Of a DNA stretch of 64,000 bases, positions 1 to 9,111 are shown one piece after another. Position 1 is the first letter of the stretch, and each line of letters starts with the position of its first letter. The stretch spans positions 3,596,001 through 3,660,000 of the forward strand of contig NZ_CP051774.1 of NCBI RefSeq assembly GCF_012913485.1, in the 5' to 3' direction. Both the position numbers and the translations under genes were made by a program. Under the pieces are notes generated by a model. The model saw only the letters and a program-made list of their open reading frames with translations. It searched no databases and had not been told where the DNA came from. Origin of the DNA: Luteolibacter luteus (GTDB lineage: Bacteria > Verrucomicrobiota > Verrucomicrobiia > Verrucomicrobiales > Akkermansiaceae).

Positions 1-2
1 GT

Positions 3-647
3 GCTTGGTCGAATGCTCTCGGAGGCTTGGTGCAGGCCTTGCGGTCCGCGCCCCGTTACGAAAATTCGACCGTGCTTCCGCGGCCGGAGCCAGTCACCGA
101 ACTAGCTCTCATTTCCCTGCTCGCCTTTTTCGGCGCGTGGGCGACTGCCCTGCGCGGGGTGTTCTGGCGGCCCATTGTGACCGTCATGGTGGCGGCCTTC
201 GGGGCGGAACTCGTCTGGCTGCTGGCCGGTCAGTGGAATCTCTGGCTGCCGCCGTTTGCAGTGCTGGCACCCGCAGCGGTCACCCTGCTGCTCGGATTCA
301 TTCCAGAGAGGAAGGCGGCAGTCATCCCGGCTGTGACGGTTCCATCTCCTGCTCCCCAAGCCCCGGAACAGGTCCATGCTTCACCGGTGCCCATGGTGCC
401 TGAGCCAGTTTCTGTCCCGAGGATTGATCCTCCGGAAGCAGGTCCGGTGCGGGTGCGCCTGCGGGTAACAGCGTCGGGGTTGGAGGTTGCCAAGCCTGAG
501 GTGGAAATCCTTCCCGAGCCGGTGCCCGAAGAGCCCGTCGCCAGCAGTCCTCCTGTCCCATCTTCCGACAGCCCCGCTCCGAGTGCCCCAGCCCAAAAAG
601 CCATGAAGAAGCCCGGTAGGGCTTCCTCGAAGAAAAAGCGCCGCTGA
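3..647 (+). CDS. C-terminal part of a CHASE2-like membrane protein (5' truncated)
   Basis: The reading frame is open to the left edge, so the true start lies outside the window; a TTG at 27 is only an internal possibility. The visible part has three closely spaced hydrophobic helices (about residues 40-100), ending in a segment of the form LWLPPFAVLAPAAVTLLLGF. This is the layout of the three-helix module that follows the extracellular CHASE2 sensor domain. Instead of a kinase or cyclase domain, a roughly 100-residue proline/valine/glutamate-rich tail follows and ends in a very basic stretch (KKPGRASSKKKRR). The sensor domain itself is not visible, so the CHASE2 assignment rests on the helix pattern alone. 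The tail could be a cytoplasmic linker or a nucleic-acid- or membrane-binding end. Confidence 0.5.
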   Translation, partial: AWSNALGGLVQALRSAPRYENSTVLPRPEPVTELALISLLAFFGAWATALRGVFWRPIVTVMVAAFGAELVWLLAGQWNLWLPPFAVLAPAAVTLLLGFIPERKAAVIPAVTVPSPAPQAPEQVHASPVPMVPEPVSVPRIDPPEAGPVRVRLRVTASGLEVAKPEVEILPEPVPEEPVASSPPVPSSDSPAPSAPAQKAMKKPGRASSKKKRR

Positions 648-722
648 GCGCCGAGTGGTCTGCCACGAACAAAGTTCTGCCTTGGAACTTCCGCTGTTTT
701 CCCGAATTTCCCCGCCTCTGCC

Positions 723-1601
723 ATGAGCCTCCAGCACCCGATTGAGAAAGCCGAAGCTTTGATCGAAGCCCTGCCTTACCTGCAGGCCTTCCGCGGAAAG
801 ACCTTCCTGATCAAGATGGGCGGCTCCGCGATGGAAGATCCGGATCTCGTTGCCAAGGTCATGCGCGACGTCGTTTTCCTCGAAGTTGCGGGCATCAATC
901 CCATCGTGGTCCACGGCGGCGGCAAGGCCATCTCCGCCGCGATGAAGGAAGCGGGGCTCGATGCCGAATTCGTCGGCGGCTTCCGGGTGACTTCGGACGA
1001 GGCGATTTCGATCGTAGAAAAAGTGCTCTCCAACGAGATCAATCCCGGCCTTGTTCGCATGATCCGCGATCTCGGTGGCAAGGCGGTCGGCATTGCCGGC
1101 ACGGATGTTTTCCTCGGTGAAAAAATGCACGCGACTGATGCCCAGGGCCAGCGTGTGGATCTCGGTCGCGTCGGCGAAGTCGTCGGGTGTCAGCTCGGCC
1201 AGATGGATGCCGCACACCGCGCCGGGATCGTTCCGGTGATCTCTCCGCTCGCCGCTGAACTCGCGACGGGCCGTCCTCTCAACATCAACGCCGATCTCGC
1301 CGCCGCCGCATTGGCGAAGGAACTGCGCGTGGCGAAGCTCGTCTATCTCTCGGATGTGCCCGGCCTGATGAAAGATCCATCCAATCCGGATACGCTCATC
1401 AAGTCCGTCAATCGGGCGCAAGCCGACGAGCTCCTTTCCGACGGCACGATCTCCGGAGGCATGATCCCGAAGATCAAGAGTGCCATCGATGCCCTGAATG
1501 CGGGCGTCCGCAAGGTTCACTTCATCGACGGCCGCCTTCCGCACGCCCTGCTGCTGGAGATCTTCACGCACGGTGGTATCGGCACCGAAGTGACCCGCTG
1601 A
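723..1601 (+). CDS. argB: Acetylglutamate kinase
   Basis: Phosphorylates N-acetyl-L-glutamate with ATP, the second step of arginine biosynthesis, in the cytoplasm. The 292-residue length fits the family. The N-terminal KMGGSAM strand-loop, the glycine-rich VVHGGGK loop (about residue 62) that binds acetylglutamate and phosphates, the VGGFRVT segment, the NINAD motif and the C-terminal GGMIPK nucleotide-binding loop are all present. The ATG follows the upstream stop by about 75 bases. No other arginine gene is adjacent, so it is a solitary locus. A hairpin shared with the convergent downstream gene lies just after the stop. Confidence 0.97.
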   Translation: MSLQHPIEKAEALIEALPYLQAFRGKTFLIKMGGSAMEDPDLVAKVMRDVVFLEVAGINPIVVHGGGKAISAAMKEAGLDAEFVGGFRVTSDEAISIVEKVLSNEINPGLVRMIRDLGGKAVGIAGTDVFLGEKMHATDAQGQRVDLGRVGEVVGCQLGQMDAAHRAGIVPVISPLAAELATGRPLNINADLAAAALAKELRVAKLVYLSDVPGLMKDPSNPDTLIKSVNRAQADELLSDGTISGGMIPKIKSAIDALNAGVRKVHFIDGRLPHALLLEIFTHGGIGTEVTR

Positions 1602-1610
1602 TCAAACAAA

Positions 1611-1636
1611 CAAGGCGCACCTCCCGGCGCGCCTTG
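1611..1636. terminator. Possible bidirectional hairpin terminator between convergent genes
   Basis: CAAGGCGC (1611-1618) pairs perfectly with GCGCCTTG (1629-1636) around a 10-base loop, ten bases after the argB stop and 30 bases beyond the end of the converging minus-strand gene. The flanks carry no clean T-run on either strand, so it is only a moderate intrinsic terminator. Confidence 0.5.
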
Positions 1637-1665
1637 CTTGAAATCCATTTTCGGGAGACCGGGTC

Positions 1666-2631
1666 TTAGTCCGTCTTGTCCGCCGTTTCGCCCTTCGGCG
1701 GCTCGATCAGCGCACGGAACTGTTCCGCCCACTCGCGGGCCTTCGGGTGGGTGATGTGCTGCTCGATGTGCTTTAGCATCGCCACCGCGGCATTCTTTTG
1801 GTCGCCGGATTTGTAGAGGTCTTCCTCCATCTGCCAGACCAGATCCGGCTGGGTTTCCGAAATGAACTTGTCGTATTCCGCGGAAGTTTCGGCATTGGGC
1901 TTCGGCTTTTCTCCACCACGGCCCTCGCCGCCACGGCCACCACGACCGCCGCCTGTGAAGTATTGGGCTGCCACGCCCTCATACTTGATCCGCTTCATCC
2001 ACTGGTCGCGCATCGCGTCCACTTTGCCCTTCTCCCGCAGGGGCGGGAGGACGACCTGATTGAAAACCTGGGAGACTTCCAGCGGGGAAAGGGGCCACTT
2101 GTCCACCTTGATATTTCCGAGGCCATAGGCCTTGGCGAAGACGGAGTTGGTCACCGGATCTCGCAGCGGCTGCACGTTGCCGTCGAATTGTTGAGGAGTC
2201 GCGAAAATCGAATCGAGCGCTTCAAGTGCGCGGGGTGCGAGTTCCTCCGTCTTCCCGCCTGCTTGAGCGGCATCCATGGTCAGCACCAGCCAGCGGAGCT
2301 GGTGGCGCAGGCAGCGGCCCAAGCCATCTGCATCCAGCCGCTCGCTTTGGTGGCGCTTCCATTCGCGGAAATCCTGGGCGCTCTTCTTCTGGTCGGAGAA
2401 TTCCACTTTCTCGACGCACTTCAGGTAGAGGTCGATGGCAGCTTCATCGCTGGCCATCCCGGCGCGGAAAGCAGAGGCCGCGGAGTCCATGCGACTGCCG
2501 GCCTTCTCCTTCGCGCTGTTGCGCAGGGATTCGAGTTTCTCGATCAGCGCCTCGCGGTCGGCTTGGCTGAGGGTATCGGCATGGACAGCGGGAACTGCGA
2601 GGAACAGTGCGAAGAGACAGGGGCGGTACAT
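1666..2631 (-). CDS. Secreted protein of unknown function with Gly-Arg linker
   Basis: The start is set at the ATG whose product begins MYRPCLFALFLAVPAVHA, a good Sec signal peptide. An upstream in-frame extension of 43 residues is not signal-like and was left out. The mature protein (about 300 residues) is charged and largely helical. About two thirds along it has a glycine/arginine linker (GGGRGGRGGEGRGGEK), and it ends in a lysine/aspartate-rich tail. No domain is recognised. It is convergent with argB and lies 175 bases downstream of another secreted minus-strand gene, the PQQ-dehydrogenase fusion. Function unknown. Confidence 0.75.
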   Translation of the reverse strand: MYRPCLFALFLAVPAVHADTLSQADREALIEKLESLRNSAKEKAGSRMDSAASAFRAGMASDEAAIDLYLKCVEKVEFSDQKKSAQDFREWKRHQSERLDADGLGRCLRHQLRWLVLTMDAAQAGGKTEELAPRALEALDSIFATPQQFDGNVQPLRDPVTNSVFAKAYGLGNIKVDKWPLSPLEVSQVFNQVVLPPLREKGKVDAMRDQWMKRIKYEGVAAQYFTGGGRGGRGGEGRGGEKPKPNAETSAEYDKFISETQPDLVWQMEEDLYKSGDQKNAAVAMLKHIEQHITHPKAREWAEQFRALIEPPKGETADKTD

Positions 2632-2806
2632 GTGGGCTTGCGGGTTTGGATCAGGTGAAACGCCTGACAAGGGCCGATGTTTTGCATCAAATCCCGAATT
2701 TACAGCATTTTCCGCGCAGCAGACCGGCCGCTGGGACAAAACGCCAGTCGCTAGATGCATCCGGTGACCGCAGGGTATTTACAGCCGGCCTGCTCTTGTC
2801 CCCGAT

Positions 2807-5722
2807 TTAGGGTTCGCGGATCTCGACGCGGAAAAACTGCCTGTTCCCCCCTCCGGGGGCACCCAGAGTCATCCTGCCTGCGGATCTTCCGGCTTGGTCA
2901 TTCCCCGGGATTTCCCAGGGCTGCCAAGCCGCGAGATCATCCGAACTCAGGATTCGGAAGACCCGGTCTGCGGGGAGATCGAAGGAAAGGTTCGTCTGAT
3001 TTTCAGAGCGACTCAGGACAAGCCGGGGTCTGGAGGCGGCGTCGTGAGGTGAGCTTCCCCAAAGGAACTCATCGGAGTTCGGGACTCCGTCACCGTCTGG
3101 ATCGAGTTCGGTTTGCCCGCTCGGGGAAGATCCGAATTGCAGCAATCGCCAGTCCTCGTAGCTCGCCCGTGCGGAAAGTGCGGAGCTGATCCATTCGCTG
3201 GCCATTTCCAAAGCGGTCTCGTTGATCTGGCTGCTTCCCAAGGGAGGCATGGGCGAGAAGCCGCCGGTACCTGCGAGGCGATGCAAAAGAATCGAACGGC
3301 TGGCATCGCCTTTTACCACCAGCCGCTTGGAGGGATCCCCGCCATCGCGAACAGCAAGGCCATCCACCAAGCGGGTTTCGGCGAGCGTGAGCCCGGCCCG
3401 TGCATCCCAACTCGGCGGAGCGCCACCACCCGGGCGGTGGCAGTAGCTGCAGTTCACGGCCAGATAGGAACGCAGCTTGGCTTCCAGGGTGTAGCCCTCT
3501 TCCTCAGGTCCTACATGCCGCGGAAGAATGAGCGGCGAGCCCGGGGAGGTTTCAAAGAAGCCTCCTTGATCCAAGAGTCGCAGCATGTTTCCGGTGAAGC
3601 CATTGATCTCCTGCTGCCGGTTCAACTGCCGGGTCTCAAAGGAAAGCACTCCTCCTGCCGCTTCATTGTGGCAGGTCAGGCAATCGGCGCGTGAGGGGAT
3701 CCGCCATGTTTGAGGGGACGCCTGACCGTCCACCACGATGTTCAGGGGAATCTCCTCACCCTGCTGGGGAGACAGGACGGCATCCGTCTGAGCTTCGTTC
3801 CAGCGGTAGCTCACCCCGTAAACTCCGGTGGCATTCTTCACCAGCACCCGGGTCTCGAGCCGACGCTTGGTCGCGGGATTGCCGCGCTCCGTCTCGATGT
3901 CGAAGTGTTTCACCCAGAGTGCTCCCTCGGGAAAGCTCCACGCATCTTCCTCCGCCCAGCCGATCTTTGAGGTGAGATCAGGCATCGCGAACCACCGACG
4001 CTTCAGAGCGTGGTCGCTCCAGAAGGAGAGTTTCGGTTCGTAGGGAAGCAGTCCAGGGTTCGGCGAGAGGGTGGCCAAGTCTGCGAAGAGGCCGGTTTCA
4101 CCGAGCGTCTGCGGATAGTCGTCCTCGACCGGGGTTTCGCTGCTCAGCCGATAGATCGGCGAGTTCCCATAGTTGTTAAGGTGGGCAAGAACATCGCCGT
4201 TTGAGGGATCGAGTGCGAACCCGGCGATCCGGGGCAGGCCGGTGATGCGCTCAACGACTGGCAGGCCGCCGTTTTTCCGGAGGGTCCAGATGTTGCCCGA
4301 ATCCCAGTCACCGAAGAGATAGGCGCCCTGCAATCCGCCGTAGCGGCTTCCACGATAAACCAGTCCGCCGATCACCGAGTTTCCTTTGAAAGCCGGATCG
4401 CCGGGAAAGGTAGCGTGCACGTATTCATGGATGGGATCGATCAAGGTGCCTTGAAACCCTTCGGGGATGGGGCGGAAGCCCTCGTGTGCGCCGTCGCGAT
4501 AGACCCAGCCATAGTTCCCGCCACGGGTGACCAGATTCACCTCCTCATACTGATCCTGCCCGACATCGCCGCACCAGAGATCCCCGTTTTCCGGATCGAA
4601 GGAGAACCGCCATGGACTGCGAAGGCCTGTCGCCCAGAACTCCGCACGAACCTTCGCCGGATCCACCGGCAGGCCATTGAAGGCCGATACGCCGAGGAAG
4701 GGATTGTCCGCGGGGATGCGATAGCGGGGAACCCCCTCGTCGGTCGGGATGGATGGATGGGGATTCGGCAGGGCATTTTCCTCCAGGCAATCCACGTCGA
4801 TCCGGAAGATGCCGGAGAAAAAATTCAGGTCGATCTTCTGGCTGTTTTCCCGCAGGTCGTATTGCGGGCCCTCGTCTCCGGCGGAGAAATAAAGGTAGCC
4901 ATCCGGCCCGAAGTGCATGTCGCCCCCATTGTGGTTTAGCTCGCGGTCGGGTTGTTCGATCAAGATCCGTTCCGAAGCCGGATCCACGGCATTCGGATTA
5001 TCAGCCCGGACGCTGAAACGGGAGACTCGCTGGGAATAGAGACCCGCTTTTTTGACCGTGTAGAAGACGAAGAAGTATCCGTTTTCCAGATGCCGGGGAT
5101 GGAATGCCAAGCCGAGCAGGCCATGCTCTTGCCAAGCGCCGATCTCGATCGACTCACCGCTTCGCGCGGCGAGAATCGCCGGCAGGTCCATGAACTGGCT
5201 TGTGACCGGCGTGGATGCGCTTACGTCGTGGATCAGGGTGATCCGGCCTTGGGCCTCGCAGATGAAGAGCCGCTTGGCGTCACCGGGAATGCTGGCAATG
5301 GCGGTGGAGCGGTTGAACTGAAGCCCTCCGAAAGCCTCGACGAACTGATAATGGTTGGGAGGTGGCTCCGCAGGCATGGCGAAGCCGGAGGGGGAGACGC
5401 GCAAGCTATTGGAGATTTCGACGCTGACGGAAGCTGCCGCCGACCAGCCTTCCGCCCCGCTTACCCGATAACTGAAGCTGTCTGTCTGGCTGCCGGGTTC
5501 GTGGGTATAGAGAATCCGGCCTTGGCCATCCGGCACTGCGGTTCCTGATTGAGGTGCGTCCACGATTTCCAGCGAAGCCGGATCGATCGGGCCGGCGTCG
5601 TTTCCCAAGACCCGGATCAGCGCCTTTTGGCCGACATGCATGGCCACTGCGTCTGGATGCACTTCCGGAGCTGCGTCGGTGGCTGATATCAGGGAGATGA
5701 GGAATAGGGCGCGGGCCGTCAT
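2807..5722 (-). CDS. Secreted PQQ-dependent sugar dehydrogenase-like propeller with diheme cytochrome domain
   Basis: A 971-residue exported protein. Order: signal peptide (about residues 1-17); a short Ig-like/cadherin-like domain (about 20-105); a glucose/sorbosone-dehydrogenase six-bladed propeller (about 125-510) with the typical HNGGDMHFGPDGYLYFSAGD, LRSPWRFSFDP and NYGWVYRDG strings; then a cytochrome-like region with two CxxCH haem c motifs (CLTCH and CSYCH); then a DPDGDGVPNSDE calcium-type motif near the C-terminus. Family knowledge suggests periplasmic or surface oxidation of sugars or alcohols with electrons passed to the c haems. The substrate cannot be read from sequence. The 38-43 kb protein has the same core with extra domains. 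Confidence 0.85.
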   Translation of the reverse strand: MTARALFLISLISATDAAPEVHPDAVAMHVGQKALIRVLGNDAGPIDPASLEIVDAPQSGTAVPDGQGRILYTHEPGSQTDSFSYRVSGAEGWSAAASVSVEISNSLRVSPSGFAMPAEPPPNHYQFVEAFGGLQFNRSTAIASIPGDAKRLFICEAQGRITLIHDVSASTPVTSQFMDLPAILAARSGESIEIGAWQEHGLLGLAFHPRHLENGYFFVFYTVKKAGLYSQRVSRFSVRADNPNAVDPASERILIEQPDRELNHNGGDMHFGPDGYLYFSAGDEGPQYDLRENSQKIDLNFFSGIFRIDVDCLEENALPNPHPSIPTDEGVPRYRIPADNPFLGVSAFNGLPVDPAKVRAEFWATGLRSPWRFSFDPENGDLWCGDVGQDQYEEVNLVTRGGNYGWVYRDGAHEGFRPIPEGFQGTLIDPIHEYVHATFPGDPAFKGNSVIGGLVYRGSRYGGLQGAYLFGDWDSGNIWTLRKNGGLPVVERITGLPRIAGFALDPSNGDVLAHLNNYGNSPIYRLSSETPVEDDYPQTLGETGLFADLATLSPNPGLLPYEPKLSFWSDHALKRRWFAMPDLTSKIGWAEEDAWSFPEGALWVKHFDIETERGNPATKRRLETRVLVKNATGVYGVSYRWNEAQTDAVLSPQQGEEIPLNIVVDGQASPQTWRIPSRADCLTCHNEAAGGVLSFETRQLNRQQEINGFTGNMLRLLDQGGFFETSPGSPLILPRHVGPEEEGYTLEAKLRSYLAVNCSYCHRPGGGAPPSWDARAGLTLAETRLVDGLAVRDGGDPSKRLVVKGDASRSILLHRLAGTGGFSPMPPLGSSQINETALEMASEWISSALSARASYEDWRLLQFGSSPSGQTELDPDGDGVPNSDEFLWGSSPHDAASRPRLVLSRSENQTNLSFDLPADRVFRILSSDDLAAWQPWEIPGNDQAGRSAGRMTLGAPGGGNRQFFRVEIREP

Positions 5723-5810
5723 CTGAGCGCACCCTGCCGTGAGCGTGGCTGGGGCGCAATCCTAACGGGCAGGGTGGACAGTCCGCTCCTCCTGCGTCAT
5801 GGTCCCCGCG

Positions 5811-6701
5811 ATGTCGAAAGCACGCATTGGATTCGTGGGAACCGGCCGGATGGGAGCCAATATGGCACGGCGGTTGAAGGATCAGGGCTACGCGGTTACC
5901 GCGGTCTATGACGCCTTCCCGAAGATTGCCCAGGATCTCGCTGCTGAGATCGGCGCGACCCCGGCCACGACTCTCGCGGAAGTGACTGCCTCTGCGGACG
6001 TCATCATCACCGTGGTGACGGATGATGCCGCCATGCGCGGAATTTTCGCGGACAGTGGTGACTCCCTGCTCAGCGGCTCGGAGGGGAAGGTTTTCATCAA
6101 TTGCGCCACCGTCAGCCCGGAAGTCCATGTGGATGTGGATGCGGCTGCGGCGAAGCAGGGTGCCTCCGCGATTGAAGCCTGTATGGCCTCCAGCATCACC
6201 CAAGCCCGCCAAGGAACCCTTTATCTCATGGTCGGCGGCACGGATGAGGCTTACCAAAAGGTTGAGGGAGTGCTGAAGGATCTCTCCAGTTCGCTACGCC
6301 ATGTCGGCGGCACTGGCCAGGCCGCGAAGGTGAAGGCACTGGTGAACATGGTGATGAATATCAACACCGCGGGACTCGCCGAGGGCCTTGGCTTGGGAGC
6401 CGCGCTGGGCCTCGACCTGAAGATGCTCAAGGAAGTCTTTTCCCAGACCGGTGCGAATTCCCGGGTGTTGGAGACCGACGGCGACGATATGATCGCCCGT
6501 GAGCACGATTGCTTCTTCTCCGCGGCCCACGCCGCGAAGGACAGCGGCATCGCGAACGAGCTGGCCTTGAAGACCGGCGTGAACGTGCCGCTTTCCCTCG
6601 CCACGGAGGCCCAGTACCACCGGATGGTGGAGCTCGGCCTTGGCGAACTCGATAAGTCGGGCGTGGCCGAATTGACCTTCCCCGGCCGCACCGTGCATTG
6701 A
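5811..6701 (+). CDS. NAD(P)-dependent 3-hydroxyisobutyrate dehydrogenase-like oxidoreductase
   Basis: Member of the beta-hydroxyacid dehydrogenase family, which oxidises or reduces short 3-hydroxy acids or aldehydes with NAD(P). The N-terminal GFVGTGRMGANMARRL is the Rossmann dinucleotide loop. The family signature region (INCATVSP), the substrate loop and the KVKALVNMVMNINTAGLAEGLGL helix with its catalytic lysine are present. About 296 residues, normal length. I chose the ATG at 5811, four codons inside the longest frame, because it places the Rossmann strand at the usual distance from the N-terminus. An alpha/beta hydrolase starts 11 bases after its stop, so the two probably form an operon. 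Exact substrate unknown. Confidence 0.9.
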   Translation: MSKARIGFVGTGRMGANMARRLKDQGYAVTAVYDAFPKIAQDLAAEIGATPATTLAEVTASADVIITVVTDDAAMRGIFADSGDSLLSGSEGKVFINCATVSPEVHVDVDAAAAKQGASAIEACMASSITQARQGTLYLMVGGTDEAYQKVEGVLKDLSSSLRHVGGTGQAAKVKALVNMVMNINTAGLAEGLGLGAALGLDLKMLKEVFSQTGANSRVLETDGDDMIAREHDCFFSAAHAAKDSGIANELALKTGVNVPLSLATEAQYHRMVELGLGELDKSGVAELTFPGRTVH

Positions 6702-6712
6702 TTTTTCCCGCG

Positions 6713-7441
6713 ATGGACCTTCCTGAATTCCGCAATCGCCTCGGCGAGAAACTCGACTCCTTCTTTCACCCCGGAAACCGCGACGGGGTTCTAGTGATCC
6801 TTGGGCACGGGGTTACCGGCAACAAGGATCGTCCGCTGCTGATTGCCTTGGCAGAAGGCCTCGCCGCCCGCGGTTGGCCCTGCGTCCGGCTTTCTTGGTC
6901 GGGCAACGGCTTGTCCGAGGGAGATTTCCGCGATTCGAACATCAGCAAGGAAAGCCGCGATCTCCGCGACGTTCTCGATGCCCTGCCTCCCAAGCTGAAG
7001 ATCGCCTATATCGGTCACAGCATGGGTGGCGCGGTGGGTGTGACCACGACGGCGGGCGATGACCGGATCCGTGTGCTGGTCACCTTGGCGGGCATGATCC
7101 GCACAGAGGAGTTTTGTGAGCGCGAATTCGGAGAAGTGATCCCTGGCAAGGGCTTCATGTGGGATGAGCCAAGTTGCCCGCTTTCGCAGAAATACGTCGA
7201 TGACCTTGGTGCCATCGGCGATCTCTTTGACGAGGTCGGCCAGATTTCGGTCCCTTGGCTGCTCATTCATGGCACGGCGGACGACGTGGTCCTCATCGAG
7301 GACAGCCGTGACGCCTATGACACTGCGGAGGAGCCGAAGCGCCTCGTCGAGATCGAAGGTGCGGAACACTCCTTCGACGAGAAGACCTATCCGAAGGTCA
7401 TTCAGGAAACCGCGGACTGGCTGGACGAGTATCTTGTTTAA
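6713..7441 (+). CDS. Alpha/beta-hydrolase family protein
   Basis: A 242-residue cytoplasmic hydrolase. The oxyanion-hole strand is ILGHGVTGNKD. The nucleophile elbow is GHSMGG, with the serine about residue 104. Asp in LIHGTADDVV and His in GAEHSFDE near the C-terminus complete the triad. The architecture resembles small serine hydrolases that act on esters or acyl groups (YqiA/Hydrolase_4-like). The ATG at 6713 is preferred to the upstream TTG, which would overlap the preceding stop. It lies 11 bases after the 3-hydroxyisobutyrate-dehydrogenase-like gene, suggesting co-transcription. Substrate unknown. Confidence 0.85.
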   Translation: MDLPEFRNRLGEKLDSFFHPGNRDGVLVILGHGVTGNKDRPLLIALAEGLAARGWPCVRLSWSGNGLSEGDFRDSNISKESRDLRDVLDALPPKLKIAYIGHSMGGAVGVTTTAGDDRIRVLVTLAGMIRTEEFCEREFGEVIPGKGFMWDEPSCPLSQKYVDDLGAIGDLFDEVGQISVPWLLIHGTADDVVLIEDSRDAYDTAEEPKRLVEIEGAEHSFDEKTYPKVIQETADWLDEYLV

Positions 7442-7518
7442 GGGAAGTGAAGCTTCGGTTTGCGAGGTTCAGTTTTTAAGCCTTCAAACTTGGGAATCCG
7501 TCCCCTACTGACCCTCGC

Positions 7519-8286
7519 GTGCTCGCGAAACGCATCATTCCCTGCCTCGATGTCACCGATGGCCGTGTCGTCAAAGGCGTGAACTTTGTCGATCTGATCG
7601 ACGCCGGTGATCCGGTGGAGGCGGCCATGGCCTACAATGCCCAGCAGGCGGACGAGCTCGTTTTTCTCGATATCACCGCGTCTTCCGACAATCGCGCGAC
7701 CATGGTGGACGTGGTGCGCCGCACCGCGGCGCATTGCTTCATCCCGCTGACCGTGGGCGGTGGCATCCGCTCCGTGGAAAACATGCGGGAGATGCTGCTG
7801 GCGGGGGCGGACAAGGTCGGTATCAACACGTCCGCGGTGAAGGACCCGGGCCTTGTTGATGCGGGAGCCAAGGCCTTCGGCAGCCAATGCATCGTGGTCG
7901 CGATCGACGCGAAGCGCGAAGCCCCGGGCAAGTGGGGTGTCTACACCCATGGCGGCCGCACTGCGGTGGGTCTCGATGCGGTGGAGTGGGCGAAGGAAGT
8001 CTGGCGCCGCGGGGCGGGGGAGATCCTGCTGACCAGCATGGACGCCGATGGCACGCAGGCTGGCTACGATTGTGATCTGACTGCCGCGATTTCCGAGAGC
8101 GTGGGGATTCCGGTGATCGCCAGCGGCGGCGCGGGGAACTTGGACCACATGGTGGAAGTGCTTGAAAAGGGGAAGGCGGATGCTGTTTTGGCAGCCAGTA
8201 TCTTCCACTTTGGAAAGCACACCGTAGGGGAGGCGAAGCGCTATTTTGCGGAAAAAGGCATTCCTGTCCGCCCAGAAGTGGCGTGA
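7519..8286 (+). CDS. hisF: Imidazole glycerol phosphate synthase, cyclase subunit
   Basis: Cyclase half of the HisFH synthase: uses ammonia delivered by HisH to convert PRFAR to imidazole glycerol phosphate and AICAR, in histidine biosynthesis. Starts at a GTG, giving [12 protein letters not shown] with catalytic Asp11. The second catalytic aspartate lies in VVAIDAKRE. Phosphate loops GGGIRS and ASGGAGN are intact, and the 255-residue length is normal. hisH and hisA, which often adjoin hisF, are absent here. A short GCCTGA/TCAGGC hairpin (8289-8303) follows the stop but has no T-run. Confidence 0.97.
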   Translation: MLAKRIIPCLDVTDGRVVKGVNFVDLIDAGDPVEAAMAYNAQQADELVFLDITASSDNRATMVDVVRRTAAHCFIPLTVGGGIRSVENMREMLLAGADKVGINTSAVKDPGLVDAGAKAFGSQCIVVAIDAKREAPGKWGVYTHGGRTAVGLDAVEWAKEVWRRGAGEILLTSMDADGTQAGYDCDLTAAISESVGIPVIASGGAGNLDHMVEVLEKGKADAVLAASIFHFGKHTVGEAKRYFAEKGIPVRPEVA

Positions 8287-8381
8287 GTGCCTGATAGTCA
8301 GGCCTAGCCCCGGGATAGGAGGCGCTCCGATCTTTGATTTATGAGCTTGCCGTAGAAATCCGTAACGTGTAGCGGGGGAAT

Positions 8382-8407
8382 TGTCCGGCGGAAAAACGCG
8401 CCGGACA
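8382..8407 (+). other. Leader hairpin upstream of the RRM gene
   Basis: TGTCCGGCG (8382-8390) pairs perfectly over nine bases with CGCCGGACA (8399-8407), loop GAAAAACG, 68 bases before the RRM start codon. No T-run follows, so it is unlikely to be the hisF terminator. It could be a 5' UTR element for folding or autoregulation. Confidence 0.4.
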
Positions 8408-8474
8408 CGCTCCTCTCGGTCGTGCGCCATCGGCTGCTGAAGTGCTTTGGAAAATGGCGTTGCGACTACAGAAA

Positions 8475-8969
8475 ATGGACATCTACGTGGGCAACCTGCC
8501 CTTCAGCGCCACCGAACAAGAAGTGGCTGAGCTCTTTGCCGCCTTCGGTGCGGTGGAGAAAGTAAAAATCGTCACGGATCGTGAAACCGGTCGTCCGCGC
8601 GGGTTCTGCTTTGTGACTTTGGCCGATACCTCCCGTGTCAAGGAAGCCGCTGATGCTGTGAATGGTCAGGAGTTGGGCGGTCGCCCGCTCCGTGTCAATC
8701 CGGCTGAACCCCGCGAGAGCAAACCAGGCGGCTTCGGTGGCGGTGGCGGCGGTGGTCGCGGCGGCTACGGTGGCGGCGGTGGAGATCGTCGCGGCGGCGG
8801 TGGCGGCGGCAAGGGCGGCTACGGTGGTGGCGGCGGCGGTGGAGATCGTCGCGGCGGCGGTGGTGGCAAGGGCGGCTACGGTGGCGGCGGCAAAGGCGGC
8901 TACGGTGGCGGCGGCAAGGGCGGCTACGGTGGTGGCGGCGGCGGTTACGGCGGTGGCGACTGGGATTGA
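8475..8969 (+). CDS. Glycine-rich RNA-binding protein (RRM plus GGY/RGG tail)
   Basis: A single RNA-recognition motif occupies residues 1-80, with RNP2 IYVGNL and RNP1 RGFCFVTL intact. It is followed by an about 80-residue tail of glycine with periodic KGGYGGGG and DRRGGGG units ending in GGGDWD. I chose the ATG at 8475 because it places RNP2 at the very N-terminus, as in bacterial RRM proteins; the upstream ATG would add an unrelated 11 residues. In cyanobacteria similar proteins are cold-induced RNA chaperones; the role here is inferred. The tail is coded by near-identical DNA repeats, so its length may vary between strains. A strong terminator follows. Confidence 0.93.
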   Translation: MDIYVGNLPFSATEQEVAELFAAFGAVEKVKIVTDRETGRPRGFCFVTLADTSRVKEAADAVNGQELGGRPLRVNPAEPRESKPGGFGGGGGGGRGGYGGGGGDRRGGGGGGKGGYGGGGGGGDRRGGGGGKGGYGGGGKGGYGGGGKGGYGGGGGGYGGGDWD

Positions 8970-9006
8970 TTCCCTCCCGCGGCTTTCACGCTAACAAGCT
9001 TTCAAT

Positions 9007-9045
9007 GCCTCGCTTCCCGCATCCGGGAGGCGGGGCTTTTCTTTG
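9007..9045 (+). terminator. Rho-independent terminator after the RRM gene
   Basis: GCCTCGCTTCCCG (9007-9019) pairs with CGGGAGGCGGGGC (9024-9036) over 13 positions with two G-U wobbles and a CATC loop, followed directly by TTTTCTTT. This is the cleanest intrinsic terminator on the plus strand of the window. Confidence 0.9.
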
Positions 9046-9111
9046 TCGAAGGAAGAGAGGCGGTGGCGGGGCTTCTTTCCCGTATTACCAGAGCTTGCGG
9101 CGAATTCGGGA

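Noticed and set aside
9043-9111. Longer start for the PIN/TRAM gene
   Set aside because: It would begin inside the terminator of the RRM gene and lacks membrane character; ATG 9112 or 9136 fits.
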